This document shows, piece after piece, positions 56,534 through 64,000 of a stretch of DNA of 64,000 nt. The position numbers and the translations under genes are program-made. Numbering within the stretch: position 1 is the stretch's first letter; each line of letters opens with the position of its first letter. Under the pieces are notes generated by a model that saw nothing but the letters and a program-made list of their open reading frames with translations, searched no databases and was not told the DNA's origin. This DNA is from Cyclobacterium xiamenense (GTDB taxonomy: Bacteria; Bacteroidota; Bacteroidia; Cytophagales; Cyclobacteriaceae), in contig NZ_WIOK01000012.1 of the NCBI RefSeq assembly GCF_009467825.1, positions 107,531-171,530 of the forward strand, in the 5' to 3' direction.

Positions 56534-56776
56534 CTATTCTTCTTGTTCCCGCTCGGCTTTTCTTTTTTTGATCGCCCTTCTCCAAAAAAAATACAGGACG
56601 ATCACCAAAGCCGGAAGGATGATAAAAATAATCAGGTTGCTGGTATCGCTTAGGTCCACTGGCCCCCGCGGCTGGGGTATGTCGGGCTGCATTTGGGCAA
56701 AGGAAGGAGCGTAGGCAAGCAGAGAAAGCAGACCGGTCAGTACTAGGGATGGTTTTAGGTGCGGTGTACGTATCAT
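56534..56776 (-). CDS. Small exported single-pass membrane protein
   Basis: 80 residues. It has a signal peptide (LVLTGLLSLLAYAPSFAQ), a short proline-rich stretch (QPDIPQPRGPVDLSDTSN), one transmembrane helix (LIIFIILPALVIVLYFF) and a basic tail WRRAIKKRKAEREQEE. The topology is therefore outside-N, cytoplasmic-C. I do not recognise a named family, though similar short proteins are common in Bacteroidota. It is convergent with the Rho-N-like gene, 6 bases apart. Confidence 0.78.
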   Translation of the reverse strand: MIRTPHLKPSLVLTGLLSLLAYAPSFAQMQPDIPQPRGPVDLSDTSNLIIFIILPALVIVLYFFWRRAIKKRKAEREQEE

Positions 56777-56831
56777 GTACTAATCGGAACAAATAACAGG
56801 CCAAAAACGGAAATCGCTACCGGATTTTCGC

Positions 56832-57335
56832 TCAGGTCAACTCCCGTAGCAAGCCATTTAGGTCTAGTTTGCTGGTATACATTTCCAGGGAGCCATCCAC
56901 TTTTTTGGGCCATTGATTTGTAGGCCGGTCCCAATACAATTCAACGCCATTTTTGTCCGGGTCGTCCAGGTACAGTGCCTCCGAAACCCCATGATCAGCC
57001 GCCCCCGTGAGTGGGTAATCCGCCTGAAGCAGGCGATGAAGGATCCTGGCAAGGTCCCTTCGGCTAGGGTAGAGAATGGCTATGTGAAACAGGCCGGAGC
57101 TGTTTTTGGGAGCAGCTGTTCCATTTTTGCTGAACCAGGTGTTTAGCCCGATGTGGTGGTGGTATCCACCGGCCGAGATAAAAGCTGCGTCTTCACCATA
57201 GGTGCTTGTCAGTTCAAAGCCCAGAAGTCCGCAGTAGAATTCTAGAGAGCGGTCCAAATCCGCTACTTTTAAGTGCACGTGTCCGATACGGGTGCCTTCG
57301 GGAACGGTGTAGGAATGGTCGGGATCGGCTTCCAA
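56832..57335 (-). CDS. VOC-family protein (glyoxalase/extradiol dioxygenase-like)
   Basis: 167 residues. IGHVHLKVADLDRSLEFYCG gives the first metal ligand (His) and the opening of the beta-alpha-beta-beta-beta fold. HHHIGLNTW and LFHIAILYPSRRDLARIL start the second repeat, and DPDKNGVELYWDRPTNQWP supplies the final glutamate ligand. The ending is typical of CatE-like catechol 2,3-dioxygenase relatives of Bacillus and Bacteroidota. The substrate is not known. It lies between the small membrane protein and surE on the same strand. Confidence 0.9.
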   Translation of the reverse strand: MEADPDHSYTVPEGTRIGHVHLKVADLDRSLEFYCGLLGFELTSTYGEDAAFISAGGYHHHIGLNTWFSKNGTAAPKNSSGLFHIAILYPSRRDLARILHRLLQADYPLTGAADHGVSEALYLDDPDKNGVELYWDRPTNQWPKKVDGSLEMYTSKLDLNGLLRELT

Positions 57336-57417
57336 TTGGTTTTCTTAATTTTTTGTTTCCGAAAATTTTCAGGACGGCACGTACATGCGGAGCGAAAGGA
57401 TTTGTTATCGATCGGAA

Positions 57418-58209
57418 TTAAATACTGGTTTTAAGTCCTTCCCAATCCCAGTCGTCGTTTATCTGCGCGATGGCATGATGGGCGGTCATATCAAACTGGC
57501 AGGGAACCACGGCGGCGAAATTATTAGCGATGGCCCATTCGTCGTTATCCTCTCCTTTGTCAAAATTGACGAAATTTCCCGCCATCCAGAAATATTTCCG
57601 GCCATTGGGGTCGTACCGTTCTTCGAAATCCTCTTGCCATTTGGCACGTGCCTGTCGGCAGATTTTGATCCCTTTGAGCGCCTCGTTTCGTTTTGGCGGA
57701 AAATTCACGTTTAGGGCCACGCCTTTGGGTATACCGAATTCGAGAACCTGCTTTGCTATCTGGTACACGTAATTCTCCACATGCGAAAAATCCGCTTGCG
57801 AACTGTAATCGCACAGACTGAAGCCAATGGAGGGGTAGCCCTCAATGGCTCCTTCAATGGCCGCCGACATGGTACCGGAATACAGCACGCTGATGGAAGT
57901 GTTGCTTCCGTGATTGATCCCGCTCACAATCAGGTCGGGTTTCTTGTCCTTCAATACATAGTGTTTGGCCAGTTTGACGCAATCTGCGGGAGTCCCGCTG
58001 GACTTATAGGCCAACACATCCTGAAAAATTTCTTCCTCCGACAGGCGGAGGGTGTTTCCAATGGTGATGGCGTGTCCCATGCCCGATTGGGGGCTGTCCG
58101 GGGCTACGACCACGACCTCACCCAACTGCTTCATTACGTCTACGAGTACCCGAATTCCCCGGGAGGTGATCCCATCGTCATTGGAAACCAAGATTAGCGG
58201 TTTTGTCAT
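57418..58209 (-). CDS. surE: 5'-nucleotidase SurE
   Basis: 263 residues, the usual length. The N-terminal ILVSNDDGITSRGIRVLVD carries the metal-binding Asp pair, followed by VVVAPDSPQSGMGHAIT and DLIVSGINHGSNTS with the remaining metal-site Ser and Asn. SurE is a metal-dependent phosphatase of nucleoside monophosphates in stationary-phase survival. The start overlaps the stop of the upstream gene by one base (TAATG), so the pair is translationally coupled. Confidence 0.97.
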   Translation of the reverse strand: MTKPLILVSNDDGITSRGIRVLVDVMKQLGEVVVVAPDSPQSGMGHAITIGNTLRLSEEEIFQDVLAYKSSGTPADCVKLAKHYVLKDKKPDLIVSGINHGSNTSISVLYSGTMSAAIEGAIEGYPSIGFSLCDYSSQADFSHVENYVYQIAKQVLEFGIPKGVALNVNFPPKRNEALKGIKICRQARAKWQEDFEERYDPNGRKYFWMAGNFVNFDKGEDNDEWAIANNFAAVVPCQFDMTAHHAIAQINDDWDWEGLKTSI

Positions 58210-58859
58210 TAAGAATTTTCTTTTATTTGATTGTAATAGGCTGTTATTCGGAGCAAATCTCCACGCTTGTCGTGCGAAAGCCTGTTTTTTCTCATGTAAA
58301 GCTTCACCTCGGCGGAGTGGTCATCCATAAAATCGTTGAACAACTCCCGCTTTTTCTGGCTATATCGGTAGATTTTTTGATCCCGAAGAAAGAAATACTC
58401 GAAGTCCAGCCGGTTGAAGCCCATTCCCATGGGCATTCCCCACATGGGATTCATGTACATGCCTCGCATGCCCATGGTATTGAAATTGCGGTTATCGACT
58501 GTGATAAATTCCCGGCAGAGTAGGGTAATATCTTCTCCCTCCGTAAGCAATTCGAAGAAAATCGGTGTTTTGTAGTCGGAGTTTAGCGCATAAGGCAGGC
58601 TGTAGAAGACCCGGATACCCCCATAGATTTCATCGAAAATCTCAAAATGACTGATGGAGGCCGAACTAAAGGTTTCTATCACATTCGACTGCACCTGCAC
58701 GATATTCGCTTCCAGGTCGTACTTTACTTTTCCCTCATGGATTCCCCCGGAGCTTAGAAATACTTTGCCGTCGTGCCAGACCTGTGAAGGAAACTCTTGC
58801 GCAAAGGCGCTAAAGGAAATCAGTACCAGTAGTAACAATGTATAGATGGCTCGTTTCAT
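58209..58859 (-). CDS. Exported protein of unknown function, coupled to surE
   Basis: 216 residues with a signal peptide (MKRAIYTLLLLVLISFSAFA). The mature part (GGIHEGKVKYDLEANIVQVQ, then SASISHFEIFDEI) looks like a short beta-fold. It contains an odd methionine-rich stretch (MGMRGMYMNPMWGMPMGMGF) that could be a metal-binding or flexible loop, and a basic helical C-terminus (EVKLYMRKNRLSHDKRGDLL). I do not recognise the family. It is encoded between ribBA and surE. Confidence 0.8.
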   Translation of the reverse strand: MKRAIYTLLLLVLISFSAFAQEFPSQVWHDGKVFLSSGGIHEGKVKYDLEANIVQVQSNVIETFSSASISHFEIFDEIYGGIRVFYSLPYALNSDYKTPIFFELLTEGEDITLLCREFITVDNRNFNTMGMRGMYMNPMWGMPMGMGFNRLDFEYFFLRDQKIYRYSQKKRELFNDFMDDHSAEVKLYMRKNRLSHDKRGDLLRITAYYNQIKENS

Positions 58860-58937
58860 GACTGTGTTGATTTTTGTTTCTACCCCTGATACGTAATTGT
58901 TGTGCGGTTTGTTGAATGGTTTCGACCAAAAGTCGGC

Positions 58938-60164
58938 TCACTCTTTCGTGTTCGAGAGAATTTGGTGCCCCATTTTATCCCGCTTGGTTCGCAGGTACCG
59001 TTCGTTATGCGGATTGGAGTTGATCTCCAGTGGCACGGTATCCACGATTTCCAGCCCGTATCCGGATAGGCCCACGCGCTTGGTGGGGTTGTTGGTAATC
59101 AGTTTGATTTTGCTCACACCCAGATCGCGAAGTATCTGCGCACCTACCCCGTAATCCCGCTTATCCATGGGGAAGCCCAGGGCCAGGTTGGCCTGCACGG
59201 TATCCATGCCTTCTTCCTGCAACTTATACGCTTTTAGCTTATTGATCAGCCCGATTCCCCGTCCCTCCTGATTCATGTACAGGACCAGGCCCTTGCCGTT
59301 TGCTTCCACCATCTTCATGGCTTGATGCAGTTGCGGACCGCAATCGCAGCGGCAGGAACCGAAAATATCCCCGGTAATGCAGGAGGAATGCACCCGGACC
59401 ATGACGGTCTCGTCGGGTTCCCATTTACCTTTGATCAGGGCCATGTGAATCTCGTCGGTATTGGTCTGTCGGAAGGCGATGAGGTCAAAATCCCCCCATT
59501 CCGTGGGCATTTCCACGCCGATTTCCCGCTTGATCAGCGATTCGTGTTTGAGTCGGTACGCAATCAGGTCCTTGATGGAGATCAGCTTTAGGTTAAATTT
59601 TTTGGCCACTTCTACCAGATCCGGCAGTCGCGCCATGCTCCCATCCTCGTTCATGATTTCCACCAGTACACCTGCTGGTTGCAGGCCTGCCATGCGTGCC
59701 AGGTCAATGGCCGCCTCCGTATGGCCGGTCCGCCGCAATACGCCGCCTCTCTTCGCTTTCAGCGGGAAAATATGGCCGGGTTTTCCCAGTTCTTCCGGCT
59801 TGATAGTCGGATCAATCAGGGCTTTGATGGTTTTGGAACGGTCGCTGGCAGAAATCCCGGTAGAGCAGCCATGTCCAATCAGGTCCACGGAAACGGTGAA
59901 CGGTGTCTCGAAGGTGGCGGTATTGGTGCCCACCATCAGATCCAGACCCAATTCTTCGCAGCGGTCCTCAATTAGCGGTGCACAAATCAGACCCCTGCCG
60001 TGGGTGGCCATGAAATTGATGATCTCCGGGGTGGCCATCTCGGCCGCACACACAAAATCTCCTTCGTTTTCCCGGTCTTCATCGTCCACGACAATGATGA
60101 TCTCTCCATTTTTTATGGCATCTATGGCGTCCTCGATCGGATCTAATTGGATGGTATCGTTCAT
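58938..60164 (-). CDS. ribBA: Bifunctional 3,4-dihydroxy-2-butanone-4-phosphate synthase / GTP cyclohydrolase II
   Basis: 408 residues from the ATG at 60164; the frame extends 11 residues further but ends there. The RibB half (about 1-210) has [19 protein letters not shown], the [11 protein letters not shown] segment and the Cys-His acid pair region [13 protein letters not shown]. The RibA half (about 215-408) has the zinc site [30 protein letters not shown] and [15 protein letters not shown]. The enzyme makes both precursors of riboflavin from ribulose 5-phosphate and GTP. There is no room for an FMN riboswitch in the 78-base gap to dnaG. Confidence 0.97.
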   Translation of the reverse strand: MNDTIQLDPIEDAIDAIKNGEIIIVVDDEDRENEGDFVCAAEMATPEIINFMATHGRGLICAPLIEDRCEELGLDLMVGTNTATFETPFTVSVDLIGHGCSTGISASDRSKTIKALIDPTIKPEELGKPGHIFPLKAKRGGVLRRTGHTEAAIDLARMAGLQPAGVLVEIMNEDGSMARLPDLVEVAKKFNLKLISIKDLIAYRLKHESLIKREIGVEMPTEWGDFDLIAFRQTNTDEIHMALIKGKWEPDETVMVRVHSSCITGDIFGSCRCDCGPQLHQAMKMVEANGKGLVLYMNQEGRGIGLINKLKAYKLQEEGMDTVQANLALGFPMDKRDYGVGAQILRDLGVSKIKLITNNPTKRVGLSGYGLEIVDTVPLEINSNPHNERYLRTKRDKMGHQILSNTKE

Positions 60165-60194
60165 TTTATTTGTTCTATGCGATAAATCAAGTTG

Positions 60195-60202
60195 CAAAAT
60201 TA
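60195..60202 (-). promoter_or_regulatory. Candidate -7 box of ribBA
   Basis: On the minus strand the sequence reads taattttg, an exact TAnnTTTG, about 30 bases upstream of the ribBA start. No TTG sits at the standard -33 spacing, so the call is weak. Confidence 0.35.
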
Positions 60203-60242
60203 CGATTAATTATTTTCTTAACCGTTTTTACAAAATTTTAGT

Positions 60243-62174
60243 TTAGTTTTTGGAAGGAATCACGTTTCCCAGTTCCCGATCAATTTTGGTCGTTAACTGG
60301 GTGATTTCCATGTGAATTCGTAGCAATTCCTCCACATCGGAATCCCCGGCAACTTTGATTTTTTCTTGCACTTCCAGGCGCATTTTTTTTAGGTAGGCAC
60401 TCTTGAGTCGCAGGGAAGTACGGTAGGTGGTTGCCGACAAATCGTCGGTTTCCCGGTGGGTGAATATCTGATGCCGCGACTCCCAATTCGTGGATATTTC
60501 CCGGCTTTGGGCAATCATGTCCACCACGGTTTGTTTGATTTCGGCGTCCTGGATTTTCAGAAAATGGTCAAATTTGGGCAAAATGCCCTGAAGCAGGGCC
60601 TGTTTGTAATGCTGCAGTAGTTTTTGGTACACCGGGGTGGCGAATTCCAGTTCCCTGATTTCCTCCAGCAGGTACTCGCATACATGCATTTCGTCGGAAA
60701 CTTTCTCGAAGCCGTAGTTGATCAGAATGCGGATTAGTTCCCGCTCTTCCTTCTGCTGCCTGGGGACCGGTTTTTCCTCCCGTTCCGGGTCTACCGGTAA
60801 AAGTTCCTCCACCGGCGTGGTGGGGTGTTCGCGCGACTGTCCGGAAGCCTTCTGATGGGTTTTTAGCAGCTGCCGATTGAGCTCGGCCAGCAGGAGGTCC
60901 TCCTCCATGGACAGCAAGCGAGCCGATTCCCGGGCATAGACGGAGCGAGTGATGGGATCCGGTATGCGCGCGATGCTGCCCACTACCTGCCGGATGGCTT
61001 CCGCTCTTTTGATCGGATCGTTGGCGGCGTCCCGGGTAAAAAAATCGATTTTAAACTGTATAAAATCCTTGGCCTGGGTTTCGATAAATCGGCGGAAATC
61101 GGCGGAACCTTTTTTCCGGGCAAAGCTGTCCGGGTCTTCCCCGTCCGGAAATACCACCGTTTTTACGTTCAGTCCCCCCTCCAACAAGAGGTCGACTCCC
61201 CGCAGGGAGGCCTGAATACCGGCAGCGTCTCCGTCATACAGGACCGTTACGTTATCGGTAAACCGTTTGATCAGCTTGATCTGGCTTTCGGTCAGTGACG
61301 TCCCCGAGGAGGCGGCCACATTTTCGATCCCGGAGAGGTGCATGGAAATCACATCCGTGTAGCCTTCCACCAGGTAGCAATTGTCCTCCTGCCGAATGGC
61401 CTGTTTGGCCTGGAAAATCCCGTACAGCACATCGCTTTTGTGGTAGATGGCCGTTTCGGGAGAATTGATGTACTTGGGTTGTTTTTTGTCCTGGGTCAGG
61501 ATTCGGGCGCCAAAGGCGATGGGTTTGCCACTCAGGTTGTGGATGGGGAATACCACCCGCCCGCGGAATCGGTCGTAGTAGTTGCCGGGGTTGTTTTCTC
61601 TTTCCAGAATGAGGCCGGCTTTTAGCAGAATTCCGGTTTCAAACCCGGATTTTTTGGCCTGTACCAGCAGCCGATCCCAACTGTCCAGGGCATAGCCCAG
61701 TTGAAATTTCTCGATAATGGCCGGCGTAAATCCCCGCTCTTTGAAATAACTCAGACCGATGGACTGCCCTTCTTCGGTATCCAGGTTTTGCTGAAAAAAT
61801 TCACGGGCAAAGTTCAGGGCGATGAATAGGCTTTCTTTCTCGTTGTAGGCCTGTATGGCCTCCGGGTCGGCGTTGTTGCTTTCCTCCTCGATTTCTATTC
61901 CGTATTTGGTGGCCAGGTGCCGGATGGCTTCTACAAAACCGATCCCTTCGATGTCCATGATGAATTGGATGGGATCGCCGGCTTTTCCACAGCCAAAGCA
62001 CTTGTAGATTTGTTTGGCCGGAGAGACCGAAAAGGAAGGAGTTTTTTCCTGATGAAACGGGCAGCAAGCCCACAGGTTTTGCCCTTTCTTCTTTAGGGTA
62101 ACGTAATCGTTGACCACCTCTTCGATGTCAACGCGTTCCCTGACTTTTTCGGTGGTATCATTGGAAATGGCCAT
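60243..62174 (-). CDS. dnaG: DNA primase
   Basis: 643 residues. The CHC2 zinc finger is at about 36-65 (ACCPFHQEKTPSFSVSPAKQ then YKCFGCGKAGD). The core has the TOPRIM marks LVEGYTDVISMHLSG and VTVLYDGDAAGIQASLRG, with the EDPDSFAR segment. The C-terminal part (after about 440) is the helicase-binding domain, lower in similarity as usual. The enzyme lays RNA primers at the replication fork. It is upstream of ribBA with a 78-base gap and divergent from mrp. Confidence 0.97.
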   Translation of the reverse strand: MAISNDTTEKVRERVDIEEVVNDYVTLKKKGQNLWACCPFHQEKTPSFSVSPAKQIYKCFGCGKAGDPIQFIMDIEGIGFVEAIRHLATKYGIEIEEESNNADPEAIQAYNEKESLFIALNFAREFFQQNLDTEEGQSIGLSYFKERGFTPAIIEKFQLGYALDSWDRLLVQAKKSGFETGILLKAGLILERENNPGNYYDRFRGRVVFPIHNLSGKPIAFGARILTQDKKQPKYINSPETAIYHKSDVLYGIFQAKQAIRQEDNCYLVEGYTDVISMHLSGIENVAASSGTSLTESQIKLIKRFTDNVTVLYDGDAAGIQASLRGVDLLLEGGLNVKTVVFPDGEDPDSFARKKGSADFRRFIETQAKDFIQFKIDFFTRDAANDPIKRAEAIRQVVGSIARIPDPITRSVYARESARLLSMEEDLLLAELNRQLLKTHQKASGQSREHPTTPVEELLPVDPEREEKPVPRQQKEERELIRILINYGFEKVSDEMHVCEYLLEEIRELEFATPVYQKLLQHYKQALLQGILPKFDHFLKIQDAEIKQTVVDMIAQSREISTNWESRHQIFTHRETDDLSATTYRTSLRLKSAYLKKMRLEVQEKIKVAGDSDVEELLRIHMEITQLTTKIDRELGNVIPSKN

Positions 62175-62191
62175 AGGTAACGATCAATCTA

Positions 62192-62199
62192 CAAAGATA
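62192..62199 (-). promoter_or_regulatory. Candidate -7 box of dnaG
   Basis: Minus-strand tatctttg matches TAnnTTTG exactly and lies about 18 bases before the dnaG start, leaving room for a short leader. No clear TTG at -33, so confidence is moderate. Confidence 0.4.
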
Positions 62200-62357
62200 G
62201 GGTTAATCGGCGAAAGATGGTAGGAACCTATCTTTTCCCAAAAAGAAACTATTTTCTACCGGCTAAAGTTGAGGTAACGAAGGAGGTATTACCTCCGGTT
62301 TTAATTTTAATAAACGGCAGATTAACCCTAAATTGCAGCCAAATCAATAAAACAGGA

Positions 62358-63455
62358 ATGACCCTTTCTAAAGAAAACATACTAAAAGCGTTAGCAACGG
62401 TAGAAGATCCGGATTTGAAAAAGGATTTGGTTACGCTGGGAATGATTCAGGACCTGGAAATTACGGCTGATCAGACCATCCGCTTTAAGGTGGTATTGAC
62501 CACCCCAGCCTGTCCCCTGAAAGAGCTTATTCGGATGAATTGCGAAGAGGCGCTGAAAAAGGCCTTTGGAGATGCGGTGGCGACCGATATATTCATGACT
62601 TCAAATGTCACCACTGTTCGGGACAATGCCCCGCTTTTGCCCAAGGTAAGGAATATCATTGCGGTAGCCTCTGGCAAAGGGGGTGTGGGAAAGAGTACCT
62701 GCTCATCCAACCTGGCCGTTTCGCTGGCCCGATCGGGTGCCCGGGTTGGCTTGATCGACGCCGATATCTTTGGACCTTCCGTGCCCACCATGTTTAATGT
62801 AGAGGGCGAACAACCCGCGATAAAACAAGAGAACGGAAAAAACGTTATCCTACCCATAGAGCAGTATGGAGTCAAATTGATGTCCATCGGGTTTCTGACG
62901 CCGGCAGAGAGTGCCGTGGTGTGGAGAGGACCCATGGCCAGTTCGGCATTGAAGCAGTTTATTGGTGATGTGGAATGGGGAGAACTGGATTACCTGTTGA
63001 TTGATTTGCCGCCGGGTACCTCGGATATTCACCTGACCATGGTGCAGACCGTGCCGGTGACGGGTGCGGTAATCGTGACTACCCCGCAAAAAGTAGCCCT
63101 GGCGGATGCCACCAAGGCGCTGACCATGTTTCAACAGGCCCAGATCAACGTTCCGGTTTTAGGAGTTGTGGAAAATATGGCTTATTTTACACCCGCAGAG
63201 TTGCCGGACAATAAGTATTACATTTTCGGTGAAGGTGGCGGTAAACGACTGGCAGATAAATACAAGGTGCCCTATCTGGGTGAAATCCCCCTGGTACAGG
63301 GCATTCGGGAAAGTGGCGATAGCGGGTATCCTGCCGTGATGAAAGAAGGGTTGATTGGGGAGGCCTTCGGCCAATTTGCCGAAAATGTGGCCCGGCAGGT
63401 AGCGATCCGGAATGCGGAAATGAGTAAAACAGAGGTAGTACAGATAAAAGTATAG
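62358..63455 (+). CDS. Mrp/ApbC-type iron-sulfur cluster carrier ATPase
   Basis: 365 residues from the ATG at 62358. The open frame upstream to 62217 would add 47 residues that do not resemble the family. The N-terminal 90 residues are a MIP18/DUF59 domain (LSKENILKALATVEDPDLKK, VVLTTPACPLKELIR). The P-loop ATPase follows: AVASGKGGVGKSTCSSNLAV, VGLIDADIFGPSVPTMF and LIDLPPGTSDIHLTMVQ. Mrp proteins carry Fe-S clusters to apo-enzymes. A NifU-domain scaffold gene follows after 3 bases, which supports that role. Confidence 0.96.
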   Translation: MTLSKENILKALATVEDPDLKKDLVTLGMIQDLEITADQTIRFKVVLTTPACPLKELIRMNCEEALKKAFGDAVATDIFMTSNVTTVRDNAPLLPKVRNIIAVASGKGGVGKSTCSSNLAVSLARSGARVGLIDADIFGPSVPTMFNVEGEQPAIKQENGKNVILPIEQYGVKLMSIGFLTPAESAVVWRGPMASSALKQFIGDVEWGELDYLLIDLPPGTSDIHLTMVQTVPVTGAVIVTTPQKVALADATKALTMFQQAQINVPVLGVVENMAYFTPAELPDNKYYIFGEGGGKRLADKYKVPYLGEIPLVQGIRESGDSGYPAVMKEGLIGEAFGQFAENVARQVAIRNAEMSKTEVVQIKV

Positions 63456-63458
63456 ATA

Positions 63459-63707
63459 ATGCTGGAACAATATAAAGATCAAATCGAGCTTGCGTTGGAT
63501 ACGATCAGGCCCTATTTGGAAGCGGATGGAGGGAATGTCAGGGTAATCGGGCTTTCGTCCGACATGGTTTTGCAGCTCGAATTGACCGGCGCTTGCAGTT
63601 CCTGCCCCATGTCCACCATGACTCTAAAAGCGGGCGTCGAGGAGGCCATCAAGAAAGCCATACCGGAAATCACCAAAGTGGAAGCGGTTAATGTTGAAGT
63701 GGCCTGA
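63459..63707 (+). CDS. NifU C-terminal-domain Fe-S scaffold protein
   Basis: 82 residues. DTIRPYLEADGGNVRVIGLS and the cluster-binding CSSCPMSTMTLKAGVEEAI show the NifU_N-independent C-terminal (Nfu) domain with its CxxC. It holds a transient [4Fe-4S] cluster for delivery. The gene lies 3 bases after the Mrp-type carrier, so they are one operon and probably act in sequence. Confidence 0.95.
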   Translation: MLEQYKDQIELALDTIRPYLEADGGNVRVIGLSSDMVLQLELTGACSSCPMSTMTLKAGVEEAIKKAIPEITKVEAVNVEVA

Positions 63708-63720
63708 TGCGGATCCTGTA

Positions 63721-64000
63721 ATGGTAACAAAAAACATTCAAGCACTGATACGGATTGCGGTATCAGTGCTATTCTTTTTTCTGGGGTATGCAGGTCTGGT
63801 TTCCGGGCAGGGCTTCCCCTCCCCGCCGGATGCACACGTTCATTCGGAGCGTTGCGGGGCTGTTTTTATCGAAAAAAAGCAAGCCGATAAGCTGGGCTAT
63901 TTTGGCTCTAGGGTCTACTTTGAAGGCTGGCTGGATGCCAAAAAAGAGCAACTCAGCGAGCTTTCCCGGAACAGTCGCCGACAGTCCGAGGGACTCCGGC
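63721..64000 (+). CDS. Secreted protein, start only (cut by the window end)
   Basis: An ATG at 63721, 13 bases after the NifU-domain stop, opens a frame that runs to the window edge without a stop. The first 30 residues are a signal peptide (IRIAVSVLFFLGYAGLVSGQ). The mature part begins with HVHSERCGAVFIEKKQ and YFGSRVYFEGWLDAKKEQL. The ERCG start followed by a charged helix recalls the propeptides of Bacteroidota M43 (cytophagalysin-type) metalloproteases, but the catalytic domain is outside the window, so this is a suggestion only. Confidence 0.7.
   Translation, partial: MVTKNIQALIRIAVSVLFFFLGYAGLVSGQGFPSPPDAHVHSERCGAVFIEKKQADKLGYFGSRVYFEGWLDAKKEQLSELSRNSRRQSEGLR

Noticed and set aside
60165-60242. 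FMN riboswitch upstream of ribBA
   Set aside because: The gap to dnaG is only 78 bases, too short for an RFN element, and none of its conserved pairing was seen.
59461-60246. 261-codon plus-strand open frame over ribBA
   Set aside because: Antisense to ribBA with its complete catalytic motifs; low-complexity serine-rich product.
1-64000. tRNA, rRNA, CRISPR, insertion sequence or prophage
   Set aside because: No cloverleaf-like, repeat-spacer, transposase or phage structural signal was recognised by eye on either strand.

Overview
The window is a stretch of a Bacteroidota chromosome. This is shown by two SusC/SusD pairs, a FecR-STN signalling arrangement, DUF4249, DUF4230 and OmpA-type envelope proteins, a ribBA fusion, and -7 promoter boxes of the TAnnTTTG type with no Shine-Dalgarno sequences. 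The gene content (many secreted sulfatases, secreted oxidoreductases, a FadD-type ligase) fits a free-living, probably marine or soil, member of the Cytophagales. I cannot fix the genus. No rRNA, tRNA, CRISPR array, transposase or phage gene was found.

Region A (1-20 kb) is a glycan-utilisation locus. The tail of a FecR anti-sigma factor is followed by a SusC transducer with an STN domain and by its SusD. Behind them, in one tight run of same-strand genes, come four paralogous exported FAD-dependent oxidoreductases, a Tat-exported Gfo/Idh/MocA oxidoreductase and a lipoprotein sulfatase. A GH30-type galactanase-like enzyme, the remnant of a DUF885 gene and a convergent second sulfatase close the region. 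Four copies of one exported oxidoreductase family in a single locus is the most unusual feature of the window. My inference is that sugar oxidation is combined with desulfation during breakdown of a sulfated glycan.

Region B (20-36 kb) is a second glycan locus. It has a SusC and a SusD-like_2 lipoprotein ending in a strong terminator. A CTPSR sulfatase, a DUF1593 nucleoside-hydrolase-like protein translationally coupled to a putative glycoside hydrolase, and a SGSH-like sulfatase with a HEAT-like tail follow. A soluble PAS histidine kinase and a sodium:solute symporter lie at its end.

Region C (36-51 kb) is mixed: a TonB receptor/DUF4249 pair, DUF4230, FadD, an acetyltransferase/DinB pair, a DnaQ-GIY-YIG nuclease, an aldo/keto reductase, an exported protein with an internal repeat, and a minus-strand run of an uncharacterised outer-membrane protein, OmpA, a sirtuin and a membrane protein.

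Region D (51-56 kb) carries a HEAT protein with two DUF1080 (3-keto-disaccharide hydrolase) domains beside a second Tat-exported Gfo/Idh/MocA oxidoreductase. This again suggests periplasmic keto-sugar chemistry. Region E (56-64 kb) is mostly housekeeping: small stress-type proteins, a VOC protein, surE, ribBA, dnaG, an Mrp/ApbC ATPase, a NifU-domain Fe-S scaffold and the start of a secreted protein cut by the window edge.
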